From: Prorocentrum cordatum
Taxonomy: Eukaryota > Sar > Dinophyceae > Prorocentrales > Prorocentraceae
Assembly: GCA_963575745.1 (NCBI GenBank)
Contig: CAUYUJ010002091.1
Span: forward strand, 1 to 64,000
Direction: 5' to 3'
DNA length: 64,000 nt
Position numbers and translations under genes: made by a program
Part shown: positions 1-11,345 of the stretch, one piece after another
How positions within the stretch are numbered: the first letter of the stretch is position 1
Layout: each line of letters begins with the position of its first letter
The notes under the pieces: generated by a model
Told to the model about the DNA's origin: nothing
Seen by the model: only the letters and a program-made list of their open reading frames with translations
Database searches by the model: none

Positions 1-84
1 TCCTCCTCCTCCTCCTCCTCCTCCTCCTCCTCCTCCTCCTCCTCCTCCTCCTCCTCCTCCTCCTCCTCCTCCTCCTCCTCCTCC
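1..84. repeat. (TCC)n microsatellite
   Basis: A perfect TCC trinucleotide run opens the window and continues beyond its left edge. The same trinucleotide, in either orientation, recurs at more than a dozen places in the window. Confidence 0.98.
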
Positions 85-1960
85 CCCGCCAGCTGTTTGG
101 CATACTGCGGGCACTGGCGCATACACGCCGTACAGGGCATTTCAGGGCGGCGCCGGCGCTTCCCGCTGACGACCTCGATGCCGTGCCGCGCAGCATGGAT
201 TTGCCGACAAACGCGCGGCCTGTTTTCACTGCTGCTGCTGGGCTTGCCGCTCTGTCCCTGCAAATCTAGGGCCACCACGAGGGTGCGAAGTTGGTCGCGT
301 TTCGCGGTCTGGGCGATGCCAGAGCGAGGCGCGAGTCCCTCATCCTGCTCCGGGGTGAGGGCGGCGCGAAAGCGCGAAGATAGTTGCCCTAGCTGCTGGG
401 CTTGCCGCTCTTTCCCTGCAAACGGCCAAGACCGCGATGGTTCTGCTTTGGGGCGTGGTCTCGCTGGAAGACCGCATCGCCATCGGAGCCCGGCAGCAGG
501 AGCTGGTTCCGGAGCGCTCGGGGTTCAGAGTGGTGAGCTTCGGTTGGTAGTTTGGGGCGCTGACGGGGCCAGGGGCCCCGAATCTCGACAACTGGCAAGC
601 AGCAGAGCAGAGTTGGCTCGGGAAATCTTGTTTCATTCCGACGACTCGCGCCTCCGCTGGTGCTCCCCTCCAGTCCCACTCCACGTGTGGCCCTTCGGCG
701 CTGTCGTTTTTCGCGAAGTCTTTCGAGCTTCGGAAAGGTTTCGATCGCGAGGCAGATGGGTCTTCTGCACCGCGCCTTCTGGCTTCCTCCGAGTGCGCTC
801 GACGGCCCCGCGCTCCTCCACGCCTTCCGCACGGGGGCTCCCCTGGAGCACCCCTCGCCCGCTGTTCCCGCGGAGTCCGGCCCGCCTCAGGAAAAACGGG
901 GGGAGCTGCGCGGTTGCAGATTGTCAGGAAGACAATTAATAATCGGGCTGGGGGATCATCAGGGCTGGGAGAAGTGAGGATATCCCTGCCCGTAGGCGGC
1001 CGAAGGTATCATTCATCGCATCTGGATGCTAGTGCTCATGCCCTTCATCCTCTCGACACTCTCCTCCCAGCGCGAAAACTTTTACTTGTCGGATTGGAGC
1101 CCCTGGCCAGAGGAGGCTCCAGACGAGCGCCGAAGAAGACCGCGCGGCTGCGCGCGGACTCTGCGCGGCGAGCGGCCGAGTTCTCTTCCCGCGCGAGCTC
1201 AGCACGGTCGCGCAGCGGGGTGGGGGCACAGGGCACGAAGCACCACGCCGTGGCGCACGCGCGCGCACTCGAAGGAGTCTGCACCGCGAGCCAGGCCGCC
1301 CACTGAAGCCGCGGCAGGGTGCGGCGGCCAAAGCTCAAAGAAGCAGGAGGCGACATCAACATTAACTTTTGGCGCTCCGCGCGGATTTCTGGGATCCACA
1401 CGGACCGGCGAAGGTCAATGCTTGTGCCGTCTTTCGTTCCTCTGAGAGCACCAGGTCGGCCTGCGCGGGCAGGGAGTTCGAGCAGTTGGGGTTTTCACCA
1501 CAGTTTCCGCCCCCAAGGCCTCTGCCTTTCCTCCCTTGTCTCTTTTCTTGTTCCCCGATTCCGCGGCACCACCTCCTCCGACGCCGCTTCAAAGCCTGGC
1601 TCGATAGCCCCGCCGCTGGAGGAGCTGCGCCAATCCTAGCTGGAGCTCAAGGCGGTGGTTCGCACACCGCACACAGCGGCAAGGTGGAATGCCCGTACCC
1701 GCTTTTTGTTCAAATGCCGAGGTTGCCCGGAAGCGTTTCTTCACCACCCCGTTTGCCCCTAATCTCTTCCGTTTGATGGCCCTCACCCGTTTCCCTCTTC
1801 CCTCATACCCTATCATCCGCATCGGGCTCGCGTTACCGCGTGCGTGCAGCTTACCATTCGAGCGCGATGATGCCCACACCTTCACAATTCGGCACGCACC
1901 AGCCCTTCCACAAAATTGCGCTGCACATGCCAACGTATTATTCAGAACAGCACAGTTTAT
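85..1960. other. No recognised gene; one 30-bp direct repeat
   Basis: Both strands carry overlapping open frames, none with a recognisable domain, and their arginine- and alanine-rich composition is what GC-rich non-coding DNA gives. The only structure seen is a direct repeat of about 30 bases at 235-264 and 392-421 (core GCTGCTGGGCTTGCCGCTCT). Exons of an unknown gene cannot be excluded. Confidence 0.4.
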
Positions 1961-2182
1961 GTCTGTGAGCTCGGCACCGGTTACGCTTCATGTTATTGGC
2001 GCTCCTTCTCCTGCCGCTCCTCCTCCTCCTCCTCCTCCTATTCCTCCCCTCCCTCTCAGCACACTGTCATCCGAACTGCTATGTGCAAGGATAGCATCTT
2101 ATCTAGGATCCTGGCCCCTCACGCTGAGGAGATCTGCTGATTCGGCGACAGGGACAATTCAATATTCTACGCGAGGGAATGC

Positions 2183-2214
2183 ATCGATGAGCTCTGATGG
2201 AAGAGCTCATCGAT
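2183..2214. other. Perfect 13-bp hairpin with a 6-base loop
   Basis: ATCGATGAGCTCT at 2183-2195 is exactly complementary to 2202-2214, with a six-base loop. The stem contains ClaI-like and SacI-like palindromes. It stands alone in a stretch with no recognised gene, and its role is unknown. Confidence 0.85.
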
Positions 2215-2574
2215 ACATCGGGTCTGAACGAATTGCCGCCGCATCTATCCAGTCCCTGTGTGAACAAAATCTTGGTCCACGTCTGAGGTCTGATCGTGAT
2301 GTGAGTCTGGTCCAATTCGACGCTGCCATGCTTGCATTCTATAAAGCCATCTCCCTCGTCGCTCTTCGTCTCCAGTGTGCCCCGTGCCAGCGGTTCGCAG
2401 CTTTTGTATGTCAGCAGATGTCGGTTTGATCGCATGCCGTTCTTGTAGACATGTGGCGAGGCTTCTTATTCCGCACATGACATAAAAGGCTGGGGAGGGC
2501 CCGTCTGGCTTGAGCGTGCCGAGTGCAGTCAGGGTTTCAGGATCTCGTTGCGGCCCCCGTGGCCAGAGCTGCTC

Positions 2575-3060
2575 GGCCTCCTCCCTGTCCCACCTCCCCT
2601 CCCTCACCCACTGCTCTTCCTCATCATTCCCTTGCTCTTCATCCTCCCCCTCCCTCCCTTTTGCTCCTCCTCCTTCTCCTCCTCCTCTTCTTCTCCTCCT
2701 CATCCTCCTCCTCCTCCTTATCCCCCCTCTCTCCTCCATCCTTCCCCTCCTCTCCTGACCCCGGTCCCCCCGCCGCCGCTCTCACTCTCAGGGCGAGGAC
2801 GGGCGGTGGGGCATGACGCACCTGGTGAAAACTGGCTCGGACGCCTCGCCCGCGCAGGCCGGGGCCATTGGGGGGGTGGCAGAAGGCAGCAAGGGGGGGC
2901 AGCGGGAGGGAGGCAGCAAGGGACAGAGAGGGAAGGAGAGAAGGGGGAGAGGGAGAGGGAGAGGGAGACAAGGAAGGGGGCGGTGGGTATACGTGTGTAT
3001 GTGGAGAGGGAGTCGCACAAAAGAAATGACTACACTTGCAACATCGGCCAACGATGACTC
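2575..3060. repeat. Pyrimidine-rich then purine-rich tract
   Basis: A CT-rich block (about 2575-2760, TCC-based) is followed by a GA-rich block (about 2870-2990, ending in GGGAGA hexamers). The strand asymmetry flips between them, so the two blocks could pair as an imperfect inverted repeat. Open frames across them are low-complexity translations. Confidence 0.7.
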
Positions 3061-3121
3061 GATACAGAGAGGACAACCTCGGTACTGAGCCTGAGTCCAC
3101 TTGAGGCCACAGTTTTTCCGT

Positions 3122-3262
3122 CGCAAGGGACCATACCATACGATATTACAGTACATCACACCACATCACATCATGCTATAGCATAGCATGCCATATCAGG
3201 CCACACCATTCCATGTCATGCCATATCATATCATGCCATCGCATATCGTATTATAGCATCGG
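3122..3262. repeat. Degenerate CATATCATGC minisatellite, copy 1
   Basis: About ten-base units of the type CATACCATAT or CATATCATGC are repeated with many changes. The same family lies at 4308-4512, inside the long inverted-repeat element that starts at about 3273. AT-rich compared with its surroundings. Confidence 0.75.
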
Positions 3263-3563
3263 AGGTGAGGGGGTGAGATCGAAGTGGAACGGAGAGCCCC
3301 CCTACCGGGAAATCGATTTCGGTTTCGTGTTCGTGCGTGCCGTGCGTGCGGGCGAGGCGAAGCTGCGTGGGCGGGCGAGAGAAAGTCTCCTGTGGCTGAG
3401 GCGCGGCCGGACCAAATGATTCCCTTCCGGGCGGCCGGGGGCCCGCGGTGTCCCGCCGGTGTCCCGCCGGTGTCCCGTGTGGCTGAGGCGCGGCCGGACC
3501 AAATGATTCCCTTCCGGGCGGCCGGGGCCCCGCGGTGTCCCGCCGGTGTCCCGTCGGTGTCCC

Positions 3564-3564
<1 letters not shown>

Positions 3565-3619
<55 letters not shown>

Positions 3620-3660
3620 CGATGATGATGATGATGATGTTGACAACGATGATGATGACG
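3565..3660. repeat. (ATG)n microsatellite
   Basis: A nearly perfect ATG run, which degrades into GATGATGACG-type units at its right end. It yields runs of methionine or aspartate in open frames on the plus strand. Confidence 0.95.
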
Positions 3661-3687
3661 GTGATGATGATGGTGGTGATGATGGTG

Positions 3688-4256
3688 AGTTCGGTAGTGA
3701 GATCGATAGTGAGACCGAATGTGAGATCGATTGTGAGATCGATTGTGATATCGATAGTGAGGTCGATAGTGAGACCCAATGTGAGATCGATAGTGAGATC
3801 GATAGTGAGTTCGATAGTGAGATCGATAGTGAGACCGAATGTGAGATCGATTGTGATATTGATTGTGATATCGATAGTGAGATCGATAGTGAGATCGAAC
3901 GAGAGGTCGATTATGACTTCTATAGTGAGTTCGATAGTGGGATCGATAGTCAGATCGATTGTGAGATCGATTGTGAGATCGATTGTGATATCGATAGGGA
4001 GATCGATAGTGAGACCGAATGTGAGATCGATTGTGAGATTGATTGTGAGATCGATCGAATGAGATCGATAGTGATATCGGTAGTGAGATCGATCGTGAGA
4101 CCGAATGTGAGATCGATCGTGAGATCGATAGCCAGATCGATTGTGAGATCTATTGTGAGATCGAGTGTGAGATCGATAGCCAGATCGATTGTGAGATTGA
4201 TCGAATGAGATCGATAATGAGATCGATAGCGAGATCGATAGTGAGATCGATCGAGT
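3688..4256. repeat. GATCGATAGTGA minisatellite
   Basis: About 47 tandem 12-base units of the form GAGATCGATAGT, with variants GACCGAATGT, GATTGTGA and TTCGATAGT. Each unit contains the palindrome ATCGAT. Because 12 is a multiple of three, long frames of repeating Asp-Glu-Ile or Arg-Ser-Ile-Val result; these are not taken as genes. A second array of the same unit is at 28236-28470. Confidence 0.95.
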
Positions 4257-4307
4257 GCGACGATGGTCCCCCCCCTCGCCTCCTTATCACCCGAAGGGTG
4301 GTCTATG

Positions 4308-4512
4308 CGGTATCATATAGTGGCAAGTCATGCCATGCCATATTGTAGCATACCATATGTTGTCAGAGCGTACCATTTGATGTCAATCCATATCATGCCA
4401 TATCATACCGTCTCATGTGTTAGCAGATTGCGTAGACTGCTATCATATCATATCATAAGATAGCATGCCATTTCTCGCAATGCCAGATCGTATCATCTCA
4501 CACCATATCGTA
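4308..4512. repeat. Degenerate CATATCATGC minisatellite, copy 2
   Basis: Same roughly ten-base motif family as 3122-3262, with interspersed divergent units. It lies inside the inverted-repeat element. Confidence 0.7.
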
Positions 4513-4549
4513 CGATGTCATCTGCCAGGGTTCCGTTGGGCCGGCCACA

Positions 4550-5085
4550 GGCCATCCCACCATCCCGGATCTGCCGTTTCGGCACGGGAACTTTGACATC
4601 CCCCCAAGGCCTTCTTGGCTTCCCTCCTGCGGCTCAAAACAGCTCCGGAGGCCACCAGAGCGGCCCAGCAGGGCCGAAGAGGCCCCGAAGACGCCCCAAG
4701 AAGGATACCAGATGCCCCCCGAGAAGGCCACAGGAGGCCAAAGTTACCCCACCCCTCAGGGAAAACATGCATTTGATTGCGTATTCGCTCTTGGGGTCTG
4801 AACAGCGTCCGACCCAAAAGGCCCCCAAGATCGCCTCATGACAGCCCAAGAGAGCCCGAGGACAGCCCAAGAGAGCCCCAAGACGGTTCAAGAGGCGACC
4901 AAGACGGCCCAAGAGGGCCCCACGAGGTGTCCAAGGGGGAGAACTCATCCAACTGCCACGTCGAGCCCTCCGCCACAAGTGGGCCCCGAGGCCGCCAGAG
5001 GGCCCCCAAGAGGCCCCAAGGGCCCTCAAAGAGGCCCCAAGAGGCCCCCAAGCGGCCCCCCAAGAAGCTTAAAACTGAACTAGTT
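4550..5085 (+). repeat. CAAGANGGCC-type repeat tract (family R) with AT-rich core
   Basis: Short degenerate units such as CCCAAGAGAGCC, CCAAGACGGCC and CCCAAGAGGCCCC recur every 12-15 bases. An AT-richer core at about 4750-4815 (ATGCATTT, GCGTATTCGC, GAACAGCGTCC) is shared with cores at 12790-12870 (reverse), 19060-19125 and 20405-20465. This shows that the tract is part of a dispersed longer repeat and not only a local satellite. Confidence 0.7.
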
Positions 5086-5726
5086 CCTTAAAGCGCCCGG
5101 GGAAGCATCCCAAGAGACCCCGAATTACAGGAATCCAAGAAGCCACTAAGCCACTAGCCCAAGCGGAATGGGCCGAAGGCCATGGATACCTATACGACCA
5201 CCCTGCGGGTGATAAGGAGGTTGTGGGAGGGTGGGGGGAGGGGGGTGGCTCATGACGACAACTGTGATGAACGTGGTGCTGATGGGCGATGATGGTGTGG
5301 ATGACATGGCGGATGTTTTGTTCCTTGATGAGCAACCATGATGAGCAACCATGATGAGCAACCATGATGAGCAACCGGCGGGCAACCGACGGGACAACTT
5401 GGGCTACCGCTTGCTAAGGCCGGGGGGGGAAACATTTGTGTTGGTGGACCCCTAGCGACAGCAGAGTGAATTCCTTTCGCTGGCCTACGCAGCTTCGCTT
5501 CGCCCGCACGCACGGCACGAGTACGAACTCGAAACTCGATTTCCCGGTGGGGGGACTCCGTTACACTGCGATCTCACCTATACAAGTAATTGGCCTGACG
5601 ATGGACCCATCCATGTCCAGTCATAGTGCAGGGCGCGGGTCTCTCTTCGTATACTGCGCGCCTCGGGGCCACGCGGAAAGCGGGTTGCTGCGGAGCACGC
5701 GGGCACGGGCGCGCCGGAGTCTTTGT

Positions 5727-6180
5727 GGGGCACGGTCCGCGTGAGGGGTATGCCTAACAATTCGGATGCCCCCGCGCGAACACGCCCACTGAAGCCGCGG
5801 GTGGAGCTCCCCTGGGCGCGACCCGCGCGAGATATGCTCCGAAATCGTCGGGGGCACGCCATGCGAAGCTGCCCATTGGTGCCATAGGTGGACCTCCTTC
5901 TGGGGCGTGATTCACGTGACGAGTGTGCCGGCGTGGTCGGGGGGCGCTGTGCGAGCCTTGTCTCTGGGTTTGTAGGTGTTGCTCCCTGTGGGCACGATCC
6001 GCGTGATGGATTGTGCCGCAATGGGCGGGGGGGGGACACTGCGATCCCTGCCTCTGGGGCCGTAGGTGGAGATCCCTGTATGCCACGGTCCTTGTTCGAT
6101 GTGTGCCGAAGTAGCCGAGGCGACTTGGGGACTCCCTGGGGGCCACTATCCGTGTGAGAGGTGTGCCGAAGTGAGCGGGG
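5727..6180. repeat. About 88-bp degenerate tandem repeat
   Basis: The motif CACGGTCCGCGTGA and its variants recur near 5729, 5817, 5905, 5991, 6081 and 6140, spaced about 88 bases apart except for the last. Shared phrases include GGTGTGCCG, CCTGCCTCTGGG and GTAGGTGGAGATCCCTG. Short frames on the minus strand repeat the pattern and are not considered genes. Confidence 0.7.
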
Positions 6181-6184
6181 CGAC

Positions 6185-6960
6185 GCTATGAAGGTTCCCC
6201 GGCCTCTCGGGGGCCTCCTGGGTCGTGTTAGGGCGCGTTTAGACCATCAGGCGCATCAGGAAACCGTCGCGGGAGCCTCGGGGGCTGTCATGGAGATGTC
6301 TCGGTAGCTATAGGGCCGGCTTTAGACCAAACAGCAAACGACACCACCCCACCTACGTGACATTCGCGACATTTTCGTTGCGTGTCCCCGCCTTTGTATC
6401 ATGGGCTCTAGTGCGGACGGATGGTGTTAACAAATCGTGCGCGCTGAAAATAGGTTGTGGCGCCCAGCATTCTTGGGACCAGCGAGGGCCTCTCTAGTCG
6501 CCTTGGGGCTGTTGGACCCTCTTGGGCTACTCGAAGCCCGAAGCGGTGAGAAAGCGGAAGCCATTCACACTGTTCAGACAATCAGTGGTTTGGGATGTTT
6601 CAGGCTGTCCTGGAACGCCTCGGGCCCCCTTCGGGCCATCTTGGCCGTCTTAGGGGGCGCATGGGGCGAACTCGGAGGCTCCTTGGGGCCCTCACGCCTC
6701 CTTGGAGGCCAGCTGTGGCCGTCCGGGGCCGGCCAGGCCCGCCTCGAGGACCGCTCGGCGGCGAGCCGTCTCGACGTCGGGAGCTGCGGGCGGTGGCGGC
6801 GGGAGGGCCGATCGCCCCGACGGCCACCGGGAGTCTCTTGGCAGGGCCAGGCGTGTTATGTGAGGCCCGGCAGGCCGCGTGGCAGGCCCGCGAGCATCAG
6901 GGGGGGCGGCGGATCGAGGGAGGGCGCCTGCGGCGAGTCGCCGCCAGGCCGTGCCTTTTT
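6185..6960. other. No recognised gene
   Basis: The plus frame is open from about 6437 through the CT repeat, but shows no domain and has a repeat-like GGGCCCTTCGGGCC texture at 6600-6730. Nothing here supports a gene beyond the open frame itself. Confidence 0.4.
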
Positions 6961-6974
6961 TTGGGGGGAGCTTC

Positions 6975-7222
6975 TCCCTCCTCCCTGCTCTTTGCTCCCT
7001 CCTCCCTTCTCCCTTCCCCCTCCTCCCTCCTCCCTCCTCCCTCCTCCCTCCCTCCTCCTCCTCTCCTCCCCCTTCCTTCGCGCTCCTCCTCCTCCTCCTC
7101 CTCCTCCTCCTCCTCCCTCCTCCTCCTCCTCCTCCCTCCTCCTCCCTCCCTCTCCTCCTCCTCTCCTCCTCCTCCTCCTCCTCCTCCTCCTCCTCCTCCT
7201 CCTCCTCCTCCTCGTCCTCCTC
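6975..7222. repeat. (CTC)n microsatellite
   Basis: CTC and CTCC units with a near-perfect run at 7145-7215. All frames through it give poly-Pro, poly-Ser, poly-Leu or, on the other strand, poly-Glu, poly-Gly or poly-Arg. Confidence 0.95.
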
Positions 7223-7292
7223 GGCGCAGCAGCAGTCGAACCGAATTACTGCGGCCGAAAAGTACTCACCGAGGGGCGGGCCGAGGGGCCTG

Positions 7293-7474
7293 AGGCCCAT
7301 GCCAAGGAGCGCCCTGCTTGCCTCCAGGGGGGGCCTCGGCGTTCCTGCGTTTCGATGGTTCTGCAGTGGAGAGCGTGACGCCTGCGCACCAAACACCACT
7401 GGACGTCCTGGGATCTCAGGGTTGGGCTTCTCGTGGAGGGTTTCTTGTGGTCGAGGTCCTAGTGTATGTGTCTT
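7293..7474 (+). repeat. Dispersed repeat P, copy 1
   Basis: Shares order and wording with 54117-54300: GCCCATGCYAAG, CCCTGCTTGCCTCCAGGG, GGACRTCCTGGG, TCTCAGGGTTGG and TCTTGTGGTCGAG. The two copies are in the same orientation and about 46.8 kb apart. Function unknown; probably a degenerate mobile element. Confidence 0.7.
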
Positions 7475-7841
7475 GCCGTTAGGGAGAGTTTGGGCCAGCG
7501 TTTGGGTTGCGTACTCCCCCAGCCGCTGTAAAAGCCATTAGGGGGAACATGGCATGGCTTCTGGGGGGCCTCCTCGGGGTATCCTGGGAGCCTCTTGGCA
7601 GCCTCTTGAGGACCTCTTCGGGGCATCCAGGGGCCTCTAGGGCCGATCTGAGCCCATCGGGCGTCTAGGGGCTTCCTTGGGTCTTCGTCTAGCCATCTTG
7701 GGACGTTGAGAGGCACAACGCGCCTTCGGCGATCTAAGTGTGGCACATGAATCGCTCGAAAAGGAGGATGAACCGTCTCAGGACACTGCAAAACAGATCA
7801 CGAGGAGCGTCAGAAGGCGATCGATGCCCCACAGATGTCCC

Positions 7842-7870
7842 AAGCGCGCGAAGCGCGCGTGGTCTAGTAC
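7842..7870. other. GCGAAGC-core hairpin (family F)
   Basis: GCGCGCGAAGCGCGC can form a six-pair GCGCGC stem closed by a GAA loop and is followed by GTGGTCTAGT. Related hairpins are at 13969-14017, 16646-16680, 21437-21479 and 44633-44672. GCGAAGC is a known, unusually stable DNA mini-hairpin. Confidence 0.75.
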
Positions 7871-8029
7871 ACATATGTGTATCTACAAGTATAATTGTTG
7901 ACGCTTCGCGTATCCCCACCAACCCATACATAAACGATGCCCAGGGGATTTGAGGTGCTCAGGGAAGCGGGGGAACGTGCAGAAGAACAAAGGGCTGGGG
8001 AAGCCGTCATATACCCCAAGAGGGGGAGG

Positions 8030-8250
8030 ATGGAGGAGGACTCGTCGTCGTCGGAGGAGGAGGAAGAGGAGGAGGAGGAGGAGGAGGCGGAGGAGGAGGG
8101 GGATAATGAGGAAGAGGATATGGAGTAGGGCGAGGACGAGGAGGACGAGGAGGAGGAGGAGAAGGAGCATAGGGAGGAGAAGGAGAAGGAGGAGAAGGCG
8201 GGGGAGAAGGAGGAGGAGGAAGGAGGAGGAAGAGGTGGATGTGGGAGAGG
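8030..8250. repeat. (GGA)n microsatellite
   Basis: Imperfect GGA/GAG/GAC runs. The resulting acidic frame on the plus strand is a translation of the repeat. Confidence 0.93.
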
Positions 8251-8329
8251 AAGAGAACGGCGAACCGAAGAGCCAGGAGCTGGCGAGCCGAAGAGCCAGG
8301 AGGAGAACGGCGAACCGAATGCCTGTAGG

Positions 8330-8900
8330 AGATCCTTGTGAGGCTTCTTGCGGGTCTCTTGAGAGCCTCTGGGAGGCCTCTTGGGCGCCTCCTGGGGCAC
8401 TCTTGAGGCGCTCTTGGGGGCTTCAGGGGCGCTCGTGGGGCCATCTCAAAGGAAATCTATCAAAGAAGGGGGGGCACTAATTAGGCCCCCCCTTGAAAGC
8501 TCATAGAATCGCCTCTTGGAGCCCTTATGGAGCGCTCTTGGAGCGCTCTTGGGCGCTCTTGGGGCCGTCTTGGGGCTCTTTTGGGCCTCTCTTGGGGCCC
8601 TCTTGGGCCATCTTGGAGCCATCTTGAGGCCTCGGATGGCCATCGGAAATGAAAAGGCGAGAAAGCACAACACATTGATTGTCCTTAGGTGTTGGAAGGA
8701 TTTGGGCCTCGTCGGGGCCTCGTTGGGGAGCTCTTTGGCCACCTGGAGCCGTCTTGGTGCGGTCTTGGGGCCTCTTGGAGCATCTTGGGAGCCATCTTGA
8801 GCGATCTTGCGCTATCTCGAGCCATCTTGGAAGCGATGTTGGGCTCTCTGGGGCGCTCTTGGAGCCATCTTGGGCCATCTTGGACGCTCTGACCGCTCGC
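8330..8900 (-). repeat. CAAGANGGCC-type tract (family R), reverse orientation
   Basis: Units such as GGGCTCTTTTGGGCC and CTTGGGGCCATCTTGG are the reverse complement of the CAAGANGGCC motif seen elsewhere. An AT-rich interruption at about 8640-8700 resembles the one at 20735-20810. Several overlapping open frames arise, all with repeating Leu-Gly-Ala-Leu peptides. Confidence 0.7.
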
Positions 8901-9067
8901 CACGCCCCTTTCTAGGTCCAGGGGAGGGGGTCGGGGGAGGGGTCAAGACCCCCTCCCCGCCCGCAAGCCGTCTCGCTCACTCCAACCCGCCCTCCCAACA
9001 CATACATAGCACCCGAGCCTGGCCCGAGTCGCAGCACATTCAGCAGTCGTCTTTGGATGGGCAGCTA

Positions 9068-9203
9068 CTGGGGGCGAATCCGCCGCCGCCGCCGCCGCCC
9101 GCCCGCCCACCGCCGCCGCCGCCAGCGCCGCCCCCGCCGCCGAATCGCCGCCGCCGCAGCCGCTGCCGCCGCAGCCGCCGCCGCCGCCGCCACCGCTGCC
9201 GCC

Positions 9204-9239
<36 letters not shown>

Positions 9240-9322
9240 CCCGCCGCCGCCGCCGCCACCGCCGCAGCAGCCGCCGCAGCCGCTGCCCCCGCCGCAGCCG
9301 CCGCAGCCACCGCCGCCGCCTC
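9068..9322. repeat. (CCG)n microsatellite
   Basis: A run of CCG/GCC units with CAG and CAC interruptions. It reads as poly-Ala, poly-Arg, poly-Pro or, in reverse, poly-Gly. Such a tract may form unusual DNA structures. Confidence 0.96.
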
Positions 9323-9487
9323 TAAGTGTACCCTGAATTGTTTTTGGTAGGGATGGTGGGGGGAGGCTGCATCGGGTTCGCTGCGCATGCTTCGAATTTG
9401 GAGGCAGGGTGTGCTTTGCATGTTTTTTTTTCACAAGGGATGGTGGGGAGATGCCCTCATTGTCCCTGGTTGGCTCCCAGTCGCCTG

Positions 9488-9533
9488 GGGGAGGGGGTGT
9501 ATATTGATAGGGAACAGTGATACACCCCTCCCC
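9488..9533. other. Hairpin with GGGGAGGGGTGTAT arms
   Basis: The arm at 9488-9502 pairs with ATACACCCCTCCCC at 9520-9533 with one bulged base and a 17-base loop. No neighbouring gene was recognised. Confidence 0.75.
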
Positions 9534-9604
9534 AAAAGGGGAAGATGTAGGGGTGGAAGCGGAAACGCTCTAAACCACCTACGCCCAGAGAGCTGGTGGG
9601 ATTT

Positions 9605-9815
9605 CACTATCTGTCTGTCTGTCTGTTTGTTTGATTGTCTTCCTCCCTCGCTCTCACACTCGTATCCTCTCTCTCTCTCTCGTTCTCTCTCTCTCTCTCT
9701 CTGTGTATATATGTATCTCTCTCTCTCGCTCTCTCTCTCTCTCTATATATATATAGATAGTTATATGTATCTCTCGCTCTCCCTCTGTCTATTTGTCATC
9801 CTATATGTCTCTCCA
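9605..9815. repeat. (CT)n and (TA)n microsatellite cluster
   Basis: TGTC units, then CT dinucleotide runs broken by TATATATATA. No gene. Confidence 0.93.
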
Positions 9816-10080
9816 TCACATTGATTGGATATATACGACCAGGGACACATACGATTTTCATTCCCTCTCTATCCCACTTTTGTTTGTTTGTCTGTCTCGC
9901 TCTTGACTCTTGTGGCCTTGTCAGGTCTCTCAGCTCGCTCGCCCTTGATCATATGGCCTCTACTCTTGACTCCCACCCCATCTCGCTATCCAGTGCTGCT
10001 GTGCAGCCGCTGGTCTCCAGCATCCCCTCGTGCCTGCATTATATGTCTTATCACCCTGGCCTGCCAACGCTTCACTATTC

Positions 10081-11345
10081 CTCAACCAGTCCTTGCACTT
10101 AAGGGTTTCTTATTGGTCTCCCAAGGCATTGGGTCTGCGTGGCGGTCTGGCGGCTCTGTGGTCGCCGCCGCGGCCCCGTCGCTGTCTCGTCGCCGCTCGT
10201 TGTCTGGGCCTGCGTGGCTGCCTGGCGGCTCCGTGGTCGCCGTCGCCGCCCCGTCGCCGCCTCGTCGCGGCCTCGTCGAAGCCTCGCCGTCTGGGCCTGC
10301 GCGGCGGACTGGCGGCTCCGTGGTCGCCGTGGCCGCCCCGTCAACACAGATTGCACAGCATTGATGGCGCCGCATCGGTTTCCTTGTCTACATGGAGTAT
10401 AGATTCCCCCCCCCAGAATGATCGCCTATAGCCCCCCCCTCATTCCTGTCAAAAGAATATGTGCGCGCATTTTTGTTTATCCAAAAACACAAGCTTGCAA
10501 TAAACCGATGAAGCAATCACAGGACTCCACACGCGCACGTCGGCGCGCGCGCATGTCGCAATCCTTCAAAGGCTGTGGGCTTCGTAAGGATTTAAAGATC
10601 GAGGTTCCCGAACGCAGATAAAACACATGTTTTCCATTTGCGCGCTCTTGCGAGCTTTTCGGATGAATCATCCGTTCCTCGGCATGTTCGTCCCATGGGA
10701 CCACACGGGCCTGTCTCGCGCGCGTGCCGAAATCATTCGAACGCTCTTGCGCCCCGATCCTTTTCAAATGTGACCTTGTGGGACACTCGCGCGCGTCGGC
10801 AACGCGCGCATGTCGAAATGCCTCCAACCTTCCACACCTTCATCACCGACACGTGGACATCATCATCGTCATCGGCGTGACCTGGCATTGGTGCCGTCAT
10901 TGGCCTTGCCGCCGTCATCGCCATCATCGCTTTCAAAACCGCTACTACCATCATCGCTTCCGCCGCTACCGACGTCACCCTGATACCGCGCCCGCCCGAT
11001 TCACCGACCCGCACTGAAGTGTCCGGGTGCCAGCGCGGCCTGCGAGACGTGCTTGGACATCCCCAGCGGTCAGCGCGGCCGCGGCGTTGTCGGATGTGCC
11101 AAACTAGCTGGTCGCCCTGCGCGCGAGCTTGCACGCGCTAGCGCGGCCGCAGGTATGCGCCAGCCGGCGCCAAGCAGTCATCGTAATTGCTGCCGCATGG
11201 TTTTTGCAAGCGAACTTGCGGGCAGGTGGGCGGGATGATTGCGCGAGCAGTGGAGCTCACAACCCCGAGCTTTTCAATATTTGTTGCGCCACGTGGATTG
11301 CACCGCATGTATTGCTCCACGTAGATTGCATCACGTCGGATATCC
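10081..11345 (+). mobile_element. Composite repeat block, copy 1
   Basis: In order: a hairpin element of the CAGTGCTTGCACTG family (10081-10112), three tandem units of about 66 bp containing GGCGGTCTGGCGGCTC (10130-10345), a CGCGCGCG-rich spacer, the roughly 500-bp family D segment (about 10788-11290), and ATTGCACCACATAG-like units. The same order recurs at 21534-22525, so the block moved or was duplicated as one unit. No transposase-like frame was seen. Confidence 0.65.

Larger units (their letters stand above)
3273..5579. mobile_element. 2.3 kb element with long inverted terminal repeats
   Basis: The sequence at 3273-3385 matches the reverse complement of 5476-5579. Both arms hold, in the same order, a GGTGAGATCG block, an ACCGGGAAATCGA block, a TTCGTGC block, a GCCGTGCGTGCGGGCGA block and a GAAGCTGCGT block. 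A weaker match continues inward to about 3560 and 5370. Between the arms lie an ATG microsatellite, a GATCGATAGT minisatellite, a CATATCATGC tract and a CAAGANGGCC tract, and no transposase-like frame was seen. Arms of about 100 bp resemble those of Mutator-like elements, but the superfamily is not established and no target duplication was found. Confidence 0.65.

Noticed and set aside
3535-4208. 175- and 220-residue frames of Met, Asp-Glu-Ile and Arg-Ser-Ile-Val repeats
   Set aside because: They follow directly from the ATG microsatellite and the 12-bp GATCGATAGTGA minisatellite.
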